A stretch of DNA of 64,000 nt from Membranipora membranacea (GCA_914767715.1 OU612068.1:25170001-25234000); one strand, 5' to 3'. Positions 1-14,308 are shown, numbered from the stretch's first letter. Notes: a model not told the origin generated them from the letters alone. Program-made: numbers and translations.

Positions 1-2216
1 GGATATAGACGGGTCTTAAAATCCTCATGTTATTAGATGACAGAATTATTTCAACTATGTTTTTCTGAACAATCTGTATTATTTAGTGAGAGGCTTACCT
101 AACATTCTTACAGTGCTAATCCTTCCTTCATCCCTTCATAGTGTATATATTAACATTGTTTTTGGCTCTGGAAATCCAGGTCAAGTATTGATAGGATAAC
201 AAACACGGTCTGGAGCTTACAGTCCTAAGAATTCATTGATATGAATAAATTTATATATACCTCAGTGTAAGAATTGGAATAATTTAAAAACAGTAATCTG
301 TTCGGTGCTGAATCTTTTGGATACCTCAAGCAAATTATGAAGGATTATGAGGGATTAGATGCGTAATGATTTTACTTGTGCACTTTGCCTGAAGTGCTAC
401 AATCTATTTCCATATTAAAGCGGATAACAAACCTTTACTCATTAGCCACAGTTTTCATTGCAATAGTATATGCTTTGTCATGTGAAGATGCACAACTATG
501 TACCAGGCTAGGGGGAGCGTTTGTTCTCTATCGAGTAAGTATCCCTCTAGCTTAATTACAGGAGCTACTGTTTATTTTTTTAGAGGTCTAGTATGAAGTC
601 TGGGTACTCACAGGATAGGTAGCACATCACCACAATTCCTCTAAGCAATGAACTCTAAGCATTGCTCTAAGCATATCACCTGAGACCCAGTTTATTCATC
701 CAGCGCTATTCAAACATAACATAATCAAAACACTAATGATGCTATTTATAGTTCATGATTTTTGCGGGTAAAAGACTTATCTGGAGCTAATACAGAGATA
801 TGAAGGCCCGTGTCTCAGTATCATGTTGTAATGGTAATGGTAATTGACTGCTATATTGATATGAAAAAAAACTGACTTGCTGTAACCAAAAATATTATCC
901 AAAACCATAAACTGATCGCCAAAATCACAATGATAGGCTGGTAGCAAAAATAAAATAAAATAGAGCTGCCTCCAGTGAAAACTGTAAATCATCTGGGGGA
1001 GCGCATATACCCGTTGAAAGCTGTCTTGGTCCCTCCCAAGCTATTCCTGCACCAAGTGTGCCTCAAACAAATGTATGGGCAACTGTAAATAGTAATTTAT
1101 AAAATATTCTTATCATGAGACAATTACATAACTATGGTTCAAATGTCTTTCAAATGGTCAGTAATTTAGTATCTGTGGTAATATTGAGACAGAGATTTTC
1201 AAATTTTCTCGCAAGATTCTGTCCTTTTTCCATTACAAGATTGGGCATACAACAAGGCAATGAATTGGTCCTTCTAGCGATACATTTCTATTGTTTACTC
1301 TCTTGACAAACACTGTTCACTAAACACATTTATTGATTGCCATCAACACTTAGGTACTAAACATTGTCACACAACCTGAATTCTATAGCGGGACATCACT
1401 TGAAACAGTCATTGCTTGGAGTAAGAATGTAAAATAATGTCCAGCAGACAGGGCGCAAGGCGACTGAATGAAATTGAAAAAGCTATGGCCTTTGGATCAC
1501 ATAAATAGCAGTGTACAGTGAAAGCTTGAACTAGTATAGGGTGTATAGGGTGTATTGGGTATAGTGCGTTAATCATTGTTACAACCAATCAATATATCTG
1601 CATTATCATTTAGTCCAGAAGACACCAACAGTTAGCTTTCAGTTTACTTTAACGGCTTGGGGGGCAAGAATTTGACAGTGTTTACACCTGTAGATAGGTT
1701 GTCTAAATGCTATGTTATAGTTTCTACACCTCTCAGTTTGCCAGTTTGGGAGAAAATCAGTTTTTTAACTCAAAAAAATGGGAGGAGATAAATCCTAATA
1801 ATTGCCCATGGAATCCCATTATTTTGCCTTAGAGTACTAAAATATTCCCATTTAATCCATTTTAAGCTCAGTTTAAAAGGAATTGGAGCAAGATTGTAAA
1901 TTTTACTGCAGGGTGAAATGTTATGAGACATGGTACAATTATGACACAAAGTCAATTTAAGTCAGCAAATGTATATGTGAGAAACGGACTGGCCCGTGTA
2001 CACAACAAGGTGTAGTTAGCTTGCTCCGAGTCTACTCTGATGAGCGAGTGGGCTTTTCTATTTAGTTTTGGGTTCTATTTAGTTTTAGCACTGAAAGCCT
2101 TCGCTTGAATTATGCAATCATTATATAACCCACAGAAGGGTCTCAAAGATACACTGATAAACGAAACACTGATATACGATAGGCTGAATACACGATACAC
2201 TGTTCCGATAAATTCC
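1..2216. other. AT-rich non-coding stretch, no gene recognised
   Basis: No open frame here has a recognisable domain or can be joined through splice sites into a longer protein. A short imperfect tandem of a GTATAGGGT-like unit lies near 1537-1565. I see nothing else I can name. Confidence 0.6.
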
Positions 2217-2580
2217 ATTCTGCGCATGCTCAGCTCTGGGCATGAGCTGATCTCTGCAAAATTGAGTCTCGGAATTCCGAAGCCATCTGATTGGCTACCT
2301 GCTCTGGTGACATATTCCCCAAAGCGTGCGGATTTGTTATTAATAGTTATCCTCTCTTGTCATTATTAGCTGATTTTAATTGACAGTTTATGCAGGGGAT
2401 GTCCCATCTCCCCTTATCCAAAGTTGCAATCAGAACCCAAACTAAACTCATTGTTCTTGCACATGCGCAAATTCAAGTCACGCATGATGCATACTTAGCC
2501 TTACGACACCTGCTTTGTGGTAATGATAGCCTAGTTTATCAGTGATCTACATGCCCAGTCAGATCACGAGAGTCAGTATG
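2217..2580. repeat. Dispersed repeat, long form (short form at 14309-14380)
   Basis: The two ends of this segment (about 2217-2253 and 2541-2580) match almost base for base the contiguous 70-bp block at 14309-14380. The left end carries GCGCATGCTCAGCTCTGGGC and the right end ATGCCCAGTCAGATCACGAG. Here they are separated by about 290 bp. The relation is that of a full-length to an internally deleted element, or of an element with and without an insertion. No coding capacity is seen. Confidence 0.6.
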
Positions 2581-3012
2581 GATAAATTCTAATGGTCATC
2601 AATGAGCGATATCAATTAATCTCCTGACAAAATGTGATACACGCACAGAGTTTATCTACTCCACTGAATCTAATGCACTAGACGTAGTCTAAAGTTTGAA
2701 CTTAGATTAAATTCAAGGTTGTTATAATACACAGTCTATTTAAATCATCACAAGTTATATGTATTGCAGCTTTTGATATCTGTTGATGATCTGGTACATG
2801 AAAGCGCCAACAAGGCCGTCTACAAGTGCCAGAGGTTTTGGATAGCCCTTGAATACACAATTGTGACTACTAAAGAGTCAAGTGGCAGTGATTACCAATT
2901 ATTTGTGTCAACCGGACAGACATAAAATTAATTTGTTTAGCATAAGATTATTTATTTAATTACCCTGACCATTTAATTCAATTGAGACAAAATACATGTA
3001 TAAAATATTCCA
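2581..3012. other. Intergenic, nothing recognised
   Basis: AT-rich sequence between two repeats. No domain, RNA gene or clear repeat was seen. Confidence 0.5.
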
Positions 3013-3471
3013 TGGATCAAGCATAGTTATTTGTATGTAGTTGGAAGCGTTGGTTTAGATCTCTCGAAAAATACTAGTAATACTAAGATCCCTGTATATA
3101 CTTTCTTTCTTTTACCTGACCAGTCCATTTTTTATATTTTGCCTGTATGTAATTCATGAAATACGAATAATGTCATCATGATAGATAGATAATTACTTTT
3201 AGTTTTCGCTCCTTTTTCTATTAACATGATCTTTCTTGCTCCGGCATTGATCGGTTATTAAAGTGCATACATAACATAACATATATGATTTTATCATGGT
3301 AGCGACTACCCTCAGAGATGGTGATGAAAACATTTGCTCTGGTTGAGCTATCACCGCAGAAAGTTATTGTCGGTTTTTTGCCATTTCTCCAGTACAGTAA
3401 TTCTGTCTGGTATTCATCGATTTAATAGTACTGGTGTATGCTCTAAAAATTGTCACCCTGACGTAGTCCAC
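3013..3471 (+). repeat. Direct repeat, copy 1
   Basis: This segment is closely repeated in the same orientation at 5510-5733 continuing at 6415-6456. Landmarks are CCATGGATCAAGCATAGTT at the left and AATAGTACTGGTGTATGC at the right. This copy has about 190 bp at 3102-3284 that the other lacks. It lacks the TTAA-flanked element that interrupts the other copy, so it serves as a local empty site (TTTAATAG at 3421). Confidence 0.8.
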
Positions 3472-3532
3472 CAGGCAAGAAAAAACGACGACCTCGTCCT
3501 TCAAAATGAGCTCATTATTTTTAGATTCATGT

Positions 3533-5363
3533 GTTAATGTCATAGAGTTATTATATACTCCAGAGTGGACAATGCAGTGCTCAAAACGTCCTACTTAATT
3601 ATTGCGAAATTCATGACGCGACGCAATCTGGTTGTGCATGGCTAGTGCCTGTATCATATAAGTTATCATTGAGAACATAGGAATTGAGCATGAAAATTTA
3701 TGTTTTAGAGCGCAAACAGCCATTTTTTTGGGAAATTTTTCATGTCACACCATGTTGAACACTTGTAGGTATTTTCACTTGCAGCCATTGGAAAATTGTT
3801 CTATGTTTTCCCATGAAAATAAGCCGAAACCCCAACTGCAAAGTTACCGGTCTAGCTTGTTTTTTTTCACGTTTCTCTCAACCATAAGTTGGATTCTGTC
3901 TCTTTTACTCATATGTTATCCATCAACTGAGTTAATGTTATTTGTTCAGTATAAGGTGTACACATAGCTTGTGGAAAAGCTGACTGGAGGTTGAATGTCG
4001 GCCGCTAAGTTCCGCCATTTGCAGAAGCAATTTACATACGGTTCTGTCTAAGATTCGGCGTTTAGATTTGGCTATGTCATTTAAAGCTCTAAATTTCCTC
4101 CCCGGTGGTGTCCTCTAGTTTTTGAATTCGCAAAACCATTCAACCATACACAGCAGGTTTTGAAAGCATATAAATGAAGGTATTTTGTAACAAACTTTTT
4201 TGATAAGTCGCTGAGTATCAAGTAAATCTTTGAATGGAAAACTCACATACATACCTATCCAGACTGACTCCAGATTTTTCAGAACAACCACTCACTAATG
4301 TGACATTTTAAGTAGACGGATATTTCTGATTTCTCACCATACTTGAAATAAGGGACCATTTGCTTCAGAGCGGTCGTTGTGGATGTTTAATACAATTTTC
4401 TGGTATGGTTATTATGACTATGGTTGTTGGTTTGTGTTTGTAAATTAGTTGAGATGACAACTTCAGCATCATACATAATATTTTGTATATACTCCAGTAA
4501 AGGCGCTGGCAGTTGACGTATACATGTGTATTTATTTGCATAGTTTTGAGGGAAGGGGGATTAGTGTAGTAGTGTTCAATCCTTTGAAATGACCAGAGTT
4601 AGCATTTCATACAGCTGTGATTCTCTGTCAGAAATGGATTGATGCTATAAAAATATAAGAGAGGCAACCAGAAAGTGATCTTATGAGCAATGAGGACTGA
4701 CAGTAACACCACATCTGATTTTAGCACCAATCTTAATTGATCTTCTTTGACATAAGAAACAAAAAAGCTTATAATAATACCTTCAATAAAGTAATGTTGT
4801 CTGGAGAGCGCATCTGAATCTTGACATTATGTACGCTGTGACTGAAAATGAGGCAAGCTGCAAAATTTTACACCTCCGATCACTTGTTCACAGGCTACTC
4901 GTACTTCATTTGATCAAAAATAAAAAAAAACCGACTGAATGTGTAACATATGAGTAAGAGAGACAGGACACAGCTTATATGGCTGGCAAGTGGCAGTAGA
5001 AAAAACAAGCTAGCCGGTAATTTATTTTCATCACAATGATGTGTTTGCGGTTGGGGCTTTGGCTTATTGTCATGGGAAAACATAGAAAATTTTTCCAATG
5101 GCTGCAAGTGAAAATACCTACAAGTGTTCCACATCGTGTGTCACGAAATTTTTTCCGAAAAAATGGCTTTAAGTGCTCTAAAACTTAAATTTTCATACCC
5201 AATTCCTAAATTCTCAATGATAAATTATATGATACAGGCACTGGCCATGCACAACCAGGTTGTGTCGGTCATGGATTTCGCAATAATTAAGTAGGACAAA
5301 AACTGATGCTATTTTTGTACACATTGTCCACTCTAGAGTATATAATAACTCTATGGTTAATGT
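3533..5363. mobile_element. 1.8 kb TIR element with perfect 8-bp target duplication
   Basis: An element of 1815 bp (3541-5355) is bounded by inverted arms of about 420 bp (3541-3960 and about 4895-5355). The termini begin CATAGAGTTATTATATACTC. It is flanked by identical 8-bp GTTAATGT at 3533-3540 and 5356-5363. Frames in the two arms encode similar peptides on opposite strands only because the arms are inverted copies; no transposase is visible. An 8-bp duplication fits hAT- or P-like non-autonomous elements; the CA...TG ends recall P elements, but I cannot decide the superfamily. Confidence 0.85.
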
Positions 5364-5509
5364 TCAGTCATTACGTTCATTTAGGTTTGAAGGAAGATGA
5401 TGTTGTGTGTCAAATTAATGATCCAAGGCTTAAAGAATACTGACTCTGTCATCTCATTTTTACCACGTTCAAACACGTCAGCAACTTTCACCACCCTAGC
5501 TTCTTTTCC

Positions 5510-5733
5510 ATGGATCAAGCATAGTTATTTGTATGTAGTTGGAAGCGTTGGTTTAGATCTCTCGAAAAATTTTAGTAATACTAAGATCCCTGTATATGAT
5601 TTTATCATGGTAGCGACTACCCTCAGAGATGGTGATGAAAATATTTTCTCTGGTTGAGCTATCACTGCAGAAAGTTGCTATTGTCGGTTTTTTGCCATTC
5701 CTCCAGTACAGTAATTCTGTCTGGTATTCATCG
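5510..5733 (+). repeat. Direct repeat, copy 2 (first part)
   Basis: Near-identical to 3013-3101 plus 3285-3420. The match resumes at 6415-6456 after the TTAA-flanked element, showing that element was inserted into a pre-existing repeat copy. An 86-codon frame runs across it (5397-5657) but resembles nothing I know. Confidence 0.8.
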
Positions 5734-5973
5734 TTTTAAAGACTTTGTTTGAGGCTGCTCTTTTGTATCACATCTTATTCTCCATATTTTATTCTATCAT
5801 GTGAGCGATTTTCAGCTTTAGAATCCAAATATTGAGGAAGTTATGGCCTCTCAAACTTCCAAGGTGACGGCAATTTATCGGCAGTAAGAATCAGCCGGCA
5901 ATCCCTAGGGTACGTCACAACCATCATACTTATTACGATACACTAATAAATATGTTGATGATCAAAATGTTCA

Positions 5974-6042
5974 GATCTGTAACGGTCTCGATCCCAGGTC
6001 CAAATGGCTTTGCAGGCAACGCTGCTAACACTGAGCTATATT
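5974..6042 (-). other. tRNA-like unit with A and B boxes (minus strand)
   Basis: Read on the minus strand, an A-box-like TAGCTCAGTGTTAGCAGCG (6038-6020) is followed by a B-box-like GGGATCGAGACC (5995-5984), at tRNA-like spacing. The arms do not pair into a convincing full cloverleaf, so I call it tRNA-derived rather than a working tRNA gene. It lies back to back with a similar plus-strand unit. Confidence 0.55.
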
Positions 6043-6059
6043 GTCTACTGGCTAACCTA

Positions 6060-6135
6060 GTTGGTCTAAGTGGCGTGATGGTAGCGTCGTTGCCTATAGG
6101 TATGGGGACCCGGGTTCCGATTCCCACCCAGGTCT
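6060..6135 (+). other. tRNA-like unit with A and B boxes (plus strand)
   Basis: An A-box-like TGGCGTGATGGTAGC (6071-6085) and a B-box-like GGGTTCCGATTCCC (6112-6125) sit at tRNA-like spacing. Its 5' side abuts the 5' side of the minus-strand unit, so the two possible pol III promoters point outward. The outer ends (TCAGATC near 5972, AGGTCTGA near 6131, each next to GATGATCAAAAT-like sequence) are inverted copies, so the core is itself palindromic. Confidence 0.55.
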
Positions 6136-6996
6136 GAATTTTGATCATCATCTTATCTGTGTGATTAATAGTGTATTAACTAATAACTCATAATAAGTAT
6201 GACCATAGACAAAACACATGTCTATGGTTGTGACGTACCCCAGGGGAAACATCCGCTTATTCCCAATGCCGATTGAAGGCAATCACCCTGGAAGTTTGAG
6301 AGGCCATAACTTCGTCAATATTTGGATTCTAAAGCTGAAAATCGCTCACGTGATAGAATAAAATATGGAGAATAAGATGTGATACAAAAGAGCAGCCTCA
6401 AACAAAGTCTTTAATAGTACTGGTGTATGCTTTAAAAATTGTCACCCTGACATATATGCAGAGAGATGTGAGTGCATCTAAGAAAGATTTTAAAAGGCTG
6501 CAGCCACCAAATTCACTCCAATAGAGGGAATTATAGTGTATTTGCTATGACCTCTTAGTCAACCATTGCTATAAGAGTTTGCAGTTTGGTTTGCGAGAGG
6601 GCTGAATTGAGAGAAGCTGGCAGAGGAAGAAGCAGCTACTGGAGCTTCAAAGATAAAACTTTCAACCACTTGCATTACTCCTTGGTTATAATGAAACCAC
6701 CACATTCACCACTTGCAGACATAATTCATTCACCTTATGGCTGGCAAAATAACCCAGTGTTTTAGGTAAATGGGCATTAAAATCTATTGGTAATGTTATT
6801 TGTATTGGTATTGACCTAATCAATTTGTTCTGTCTGATGATCTGAGTCTATGAACTCGGCCACATGACTGCTTCTCAAGACCCAAAGTTACCCAATACCG
6901 CCTCGTAACATCTCAAAAGCCCTCGCAGTCCCTCAAGACTGCATGCAGGCTCTGTACGATATTATATCTGCACAGCTGCTGTGATTGGTTTTTTTT

Positions 6997-7014
6997 AGCC
7001 TGTCTTGACAAGCC
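6997..7014. repeat. Dispersed AGCCTGTCTTGACAAGC motif
   Basis: AGCCTGTCTTGACAAGCC here recurs in related form at 26671-26688 (as part of a palindrome), 49384-49402 and 61221-61241. It is probably the terminus of a small inverted-repeat element family. Confidence 0.5.
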
Positions 7015-7343
7015 ACCCTCCCCCTACCTGATTTTGAGGACTTGACATAGTGTCTTTTAATAAGAAATAATCCATTGTGATGGGTACACATTTTTGTGTG
7101 GGGATGACCATCCGATAGTGATGGCAACTGGGGTGGCAACTGGAAATTTCACAGACATGAATTTAATATATATAGCTGAGATTCTAGTATTGATCATTTC
7201 AGCAACTTTGCTCCAGCAGCTGTTTCATGTGATTGAGATTCAAAGGCCAACTATGTATTCTAGTTCAGGTAATACACCTGGCACCTGCTATCTATTTTTC
7301 TCCACCCAGTGCCTCAGCGGTTGAGGATGGGATATCTGCGCAC

Positions 7344-7631
7344 AGTGTTAGAAGTTGAAAATATGAGGTAGGGGGATGCCAATCAGGCCGGGGGTCCAGG
7401 GGGCCGCCTATGCCCTCTGCTGAGTCGTGGGCGGAGTCCCGGCCGCCGGAGCCCTGTTGTGATTACAATTGAAATTGCATCAAATTAAGCCATAATTTGA
7501 AAAACTCATATTGATGTACTTACCAGCTGATGGTTACCTGGGTTATAATATAAAGGGGGGGGGGATGCAACCCCCTAGACAAAGTAGGAAGGGGACACCA
7601 TCCCCTTACATCTCCCCTAACCTCTAACACT
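7344..7631. mobile_element. Small inverted-repeat element (about 290 bp)
   Basis: The left end reads AGTGTTAGAAGTTG and the right end is its near inverse, CCTCTAACACT. The interior has a G-rich run (about 7553-7565) and a CCCC-rich flank. I find no clear target duplication, so the boundaries and class are tentative. Confidence 0.4.
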
Positions 7632-10600
7632 ATATACGCATAAACATGTCAATGAGACCTTCACACTATCATTCAATAGTTTTCCAGTTTATCAGGTTTA
7701 TTAGCCTATCTCTCTGGTCTAAATATTTACAGAATAAGTCAGAGCAGCTAAAGAGACTGCAAGAACTATCAGAGTCCTGCGCTTATTATTCAAAATATGT
7801 CACCAAGAAGGGAAACAATTTTTATAATATGAATAGAGGGAGACTGAATGTAATTAGAGTAATTTCAAATCAAAACAAGAAGCGTTGTGACATGTGCTAT
7901 TCAGGCTACCATACAGAATGAAATCTTTCTCTAATTTTCCTTCTTGGTGATATTATGAATTTTCTTAGGGAAGACAAAGTTACGGTATGGTACTCCCATT
8001 TGACTCATTCTGATTCTTCTCTTCTGTTCAGACATTAGCCAATGTCGTTGAATACATAATATCCACTGATTCTTAGTTGAGCTACAAATATTCTCTGGGC
8101 GTTGTTCAACACGGTTGTCAGAGGCAATCAGCCCCATCTAATTTATGTTATGCAAGCTGATAGAAATTGGTTGGATGCACGCCATAGTGGTTTTTAAACA
8201 AAGCAATATATGTAGTATCTAGGTATATATACAGTATATAAACATTATATATACAGTACATATACAGTATGTATATCATTATATCAAGGCTCGAACGGTG
8301 AGGTTTCAAATCAGACATTACACAACAGGCAAAACGATGGGATTATATAGCAATATTCAGAGTTGTCCCCTCCATTTTTTTGAAAGTTTAAAAATTTAAT
8401 TTCTCTCTAACTGCCAAGCTTAGAGGTGTAGAACTAAAACATAATATTGGCACAACCTATCTACACATATAAATGCTGCCAAAATGTTGCCCACTTCAGT
8501 TATAATGAACTGAACGTTAGTTTTTCGTTAATTCAGGACTATAACCCTGGATTACTTTCTAACTGGCAGACTGAGAGGTGTAGAAACCAGATAGTTGAAA
8601 TCAGCATAAAATTCTGATCTAGATAAAAATTTTAATTCCATATTGTCCCCATTTCGTTAAAGTAAACACCTTTTTTTGAGCACTTATAGCTAGGTGTCTT
8701 CTGGACTAATTGGTGGTAATCGTTATGAGACATGCAATGGTCTCCAGATCATATTGAGTTTGAATATAGGATGAGTTTTTGCATCAATAATCTAGTCATC
8801 AGACAGCTTGTATCCTAATAATGATTTGTTTCTGCTTAGAGTCAGACTAGCATTATCACACAAAAGGGCACCTGTTTTATGACAGATGCGGCTTCATTTT
8901 GCATCAATGATTACTCATTATCAATACGGTGACTATACCACATCTGTCTTCGTACATGCTGTTTAGAACCACAACTAAGATAAGGACAATTATAGTACAA
9001 ACATAAATACACACAGCTTTCTCTATGATAGTAGATTGAGCTGGCATCCCTCTTACAAATGCCCAAACAATCTCATTTCCAGGGTGGTAGAGTTATCCAC
9101 CTGGCCTAGAAATTGTAGAGACTGATACTATTTCACTCTTCCTTTAAAATGTCTGGTTTACTGACTGGCAATAGCTTTGAACCATAGCTAGAGTGATATC
9201 CGAAGTATCATGCTTTAATAATTTTGATAGCATAATGATGCTGTCTGAGTATATACATACATTATATCGATTTCTTAGAAGCTTCATTTGAAGGAGCATG
9301 ATTGGCACTCCTTTGGGTTTCTGCGTCTAGACACTTAGGATTTTAATGCTGTTTTTGTTTTATATCTACTAAAATATATAAACGAATGTATGGTTGGAGG
9401 AAAGCTGGAGTTGCTTACTGCAGTGCAACCGAACAAACTTGTAACTGAGACTTCGCTGTCAGTGCTGCTAATGACTCAATTTCATCAAATACATGAAAGG
9501 CCTGATTTTAAAATAAAATAAATCATTTCTTTATGACACATATTATTCCAACAGACAACTCAATATACCACATAACAACAAAGAGCGCTATGAAATAATC
9601 ACAGAGTAAGGATATATCCTCACACTGTGAAATAATCTAACTAAAAGAAAACTTGTGTGCTGCTATCTTCGTTGGAGGTTTACTAAGGAAACTAAGCATG
9701 AAATATATCTACGCTGTGTCTGGTGTCAATAACCTAAACTTCTTCAAATCAATACACAGACAGGGAGTACCACTGTGACTGTTATTAGTTGTTACCTAAC
9801 ATCTGCCCAATCACCACTGTAGTGTATAGCAAATGTTAGGATGAAGATTCAAATCACTAAACAGTTAATCAGAATTGAAAATAAACTTTAGAATTAAGTT
9901 ACAGCACTCAAACCCCCCTATCGACCATTGTTTGTTTTATTGTTTTATCAGCGCTGCAAATTCAAATGCCAAGTTCAGTTAATTTAGCTTGCCTAGTAAC
10001 AAGAAATTTAAGCAAACAAAGGAGGTAAGCAGTGGCGAAACATAACTGAAGCAACAATCACACTAGAACAATATTCTCAGCCATTCTTTGCCCAGTTCAA
10101 ACTGCTAAGCACTGCAAAACCTTTGTTAGCCATCAATAGCCTTTGTGAATTTCTGATCACTTTCTATTGTGAAAAGTTTAAGCCTAGAGAAAATTAAGCA
10201 GTGTCGGTATTGATATTAGATTGTGTTTGTGTGACTGGTGATATTATTGCTTCGGTGTCTGAAAGGATTGTATGAATCATGATTATTGATTTTGTATCTA
10301 GGTGTACATGTGTTAGGAATGATAAGCCAGTAGTAGCTGTTTGACTGAACAAAAACATGCCTTGTGCTTAGAGAAAATTGTCTGCCTTGTATCTCAACAA
10401 AAGCAACCTGCCCCTCTGATAATTATGGTTCTAACAACAGTATTTATAATCTTTGCTAACACTGAAAAATTAGCTGTTGTTAAAATTTCTAAGCCAGTAG
10501 ATGTAATGGTTTCTAATGGACTAATACCAAAATGAACTTGATGATTTACCTATCAGACTTAGTACAAATTTATGTAAAATATATGGTCTCAGAGACTCAG

Positions 10601-11292
10601 ACAAGCTCTAATCAAATAGCTATTATTCCTATTGCTTGCATGCAATATCAACAACTTGCATATGATGGAGGCATTCACCAAGTGCCAGATGCACCGGCAT
10701 CACTTTCGAGTGATGGTCTTGATGCTAAGAGTATACCGTGAGGCCGAAGTATTGAATTAAACATCTGTATAACGACAATAATAATTTTAACAAATTCGCT
10801 TGATTTGTTTTACCATTTATTTATGTCGTGCTTGGTCTCATATGTCCTGGTGGCTCGATCGGCAAATAAACTTGATAAACATAACGATTCTTGTCATACT
10901 GATAATTCCCCTTCAGATTTCAATTATTGAAAATCCTGCCTGTTAAACTATTCATTTTTTCACTTTGATTATGTTTTGACTGGCTAGCTTAGTGTCCAGG
11001 TATCGTCAATCAAACACAGCAGAACTGAAATTAATCGGGGAAACCAGTTCGAGCCGACGGCAATATCGGTTCACTGGACAAATAATACTGCTGTAGTTTG
11101 TTGATATGAATTCATGAAGGCCTAATATTCCAAGTTTTAACCATAGACATTCATCATTGAGCATTAGACTAAACTAATAGTCTCTATCTTTCCGTACGAC
11201 GGCCCTCTGGGGATTGCCCTCCAGGCCTCGCTTCGCTCGGCCCGTCGGGAGGGTAGCCTGTTGGTGAAGTCTAATTGAGCATTACATGGAAA

Positions 11293-11322
11293 CAATGAAC
11301 TCCCTCTTCCTCGAGTTCATTG
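11293..11322. repeat. Palindromic CAATGAACT repeat
   Basis: Perfect 10-bp arms CAATGAACTC and GAGTTCATTG flank a 10-bp loop. Related palindromes occur at 23687-23712, 52086-52116 and 63128-63152. Confidence 0.6.
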
Positions 11323-11411
11323 ATGGAAAGCTGGCCATTTTTCTTACTTTCATTCATTCAACAGCACATGCAACCACCTGCTTCGAATTGCCAAGCTTGG
11401 AGCTAAATCTG

Positions 11412-11602
11412 ATTGGCTCAATTCAAACTTTGTGTCACTATGCGTCGTGTTGTTTGTTGTTTTGAATCTTAGCAACAAGCGCCAAGCAACTGTCACCATA
11501 GAGGTGGTCACATGACTGTCACAAGCCAATCAGATGTAATTCAAGCAAATATTAACCAATCAAAGTTGCTAGACGATGACGTCACGCTTAGAGGGTATAT
11601 AA
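11412..11602 (+). promoter_or_regulatory. Alpha-tubulin promoter: CCAAT boxes, CRE, TATA
   Basis: In order: an inverted CCAAT box (ATTGG, 11412-11416), two forward CCAAT boxes (11526-11530 and 11556-11560), a perfect palindromic CRE TGACGTCA (11577-11584) and a TATA box TATATAA (11596-11602). Transcription would be expected to start about 25-30 bp past the TATA box, near 11625-11632, giving a 5' leader of about 95 nt. CRE plus CCAAT just upstream of TATA suggests a strong, CREB/ATF- and NF-Y-type promoter; factor binding is inferred. Confidence 0.75.
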
Positions 11603-11724
11603 TGTCAGAGAGCAGACGGCAGGGATCATTGGCTTTCTTGCTTGACCACTAACCAGTCTACTGCAAGCTACCTATTGCTATTTTCTCTCCTTCTTTGTCA
11701 GAAGTCTAAACTTACAAACTCATC

Positions 11725-13599
<1,875 letters not shown>

Positions 13600-13814
13600 A
13601 CTCTTCTCAGCTCATCAGCTCTACTTAAAACTCAACAAAGCCGTCCAATCTGAACAGATACAGAATCTCATAATCAATCTTGTAATGCCTGTGACAATCA
13701 TTCACTGACTATCTTGTCATTTTTTTCTCATGTACCAAAATTGGTTATGACTTTTTTACTGTTCAAAATGATTATTGTAACTTTTTTAAGTTCTGTAATC
13801 ATTCAATCTCGACC

Positions 13815-13820
13815 AATAAA
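13815..13820 (+). terminator. Alpha-tubulin poly(A) signal
   Basis: AATAAA lies about 215 nt past the stop codon, giving a short 3' UTR. Confidence 0.75.
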
Positions 13821-14308
13821 ATTATAAAAACTTAATGATAAATTGAATTATTGATGAAACAGAATTGAGGCGAACAGAAACTGAACTAATGATGTCTTGA
13901 ATATCAGTGTGTAATTTTTTGCACCTTGATTGCACAACACAGAAGCTAAAATCATTGTTGAGCTGAATGACCCACTTGTCTTGTCTTAAAATTGCCAGCA
14001 GCTTCCATGACACAACTCAGTTTTGCATGAGATGCACTTCACTGTCATTTTCAATGTTCGACATAATATAATTATCTCTAGCAAACAAATTTTTGCTGAG
14101 ATAAAACATGGCCATTAATCAGAAAAATTCCCTTGTCAATTATAGCATAATCAAATGAACCTCTATGAAAGTTGATGTGAAAGCATGCATGTGATGGATA
14201 TTTCATCTGGTACCATGCTTATGTCTATAGTTGTGTCAATGAAGGAGGTTTAGTTCATTGGTTGTGTCCAGGCATCTCAGTGCTTGGTAGGGACAGACTC
14301 CCTAGCCG

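Larger units (their letters stand above)
5736..6414. mobile_element. 671-bp TTAA-flanked MITE
   Basis: The element (5740-6410) starts AGACTTTGTTTGAGGCTGCT and ends with its inverse. Inverted arms of about 185 bp run 5740-5925 and 6225-6410. TTAA flanks both ends (5736-5739, 6411-6414). The paralogous site near 3421 has a single TTAA, so TTAA is the target duplication, as for piggyBac-like and Kolobok-like elements. There is no transposase frame; the 300-bp core carries two tRNA-like units, listed separately. Confidence 0.88.
6457..11290. other. Long non-coding stretch with repeats, no gene recognised
   Basis: Nearly 5 kb without a gene I can identify. Frames at 7646-7921 (plus, 91 codons, ending in a CxxC-x4-H pattern) and 7931-8137 (minus) are the longest curiosities but have no recognised domain or supported splice partners. 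An AT-rich block with ACAGTATATAT-type repeats lies at 8215-8285. A GC-rich patch (7390-7460) and the CCCTCC/GGAGGG inverted patch at 11200-11270 look like dispersed repeat sequence. Confidence 0.5.

Noticed and set aside
3728-5134. Similar peptides encoded at 3728-3967 (plus) and 4895-5134 (minus)
   Set aside because: They are similar only because they lie in the two inverted arms of one element; not a duplicated gene.
7646-7921. 91-codon frame ending in a zinc-finger-like CxxC pattern
   Set aside because: No recognised domain, no neighbouring exons, repeat-rich surroundings. It could be a transposase remnant but I cannot support it.
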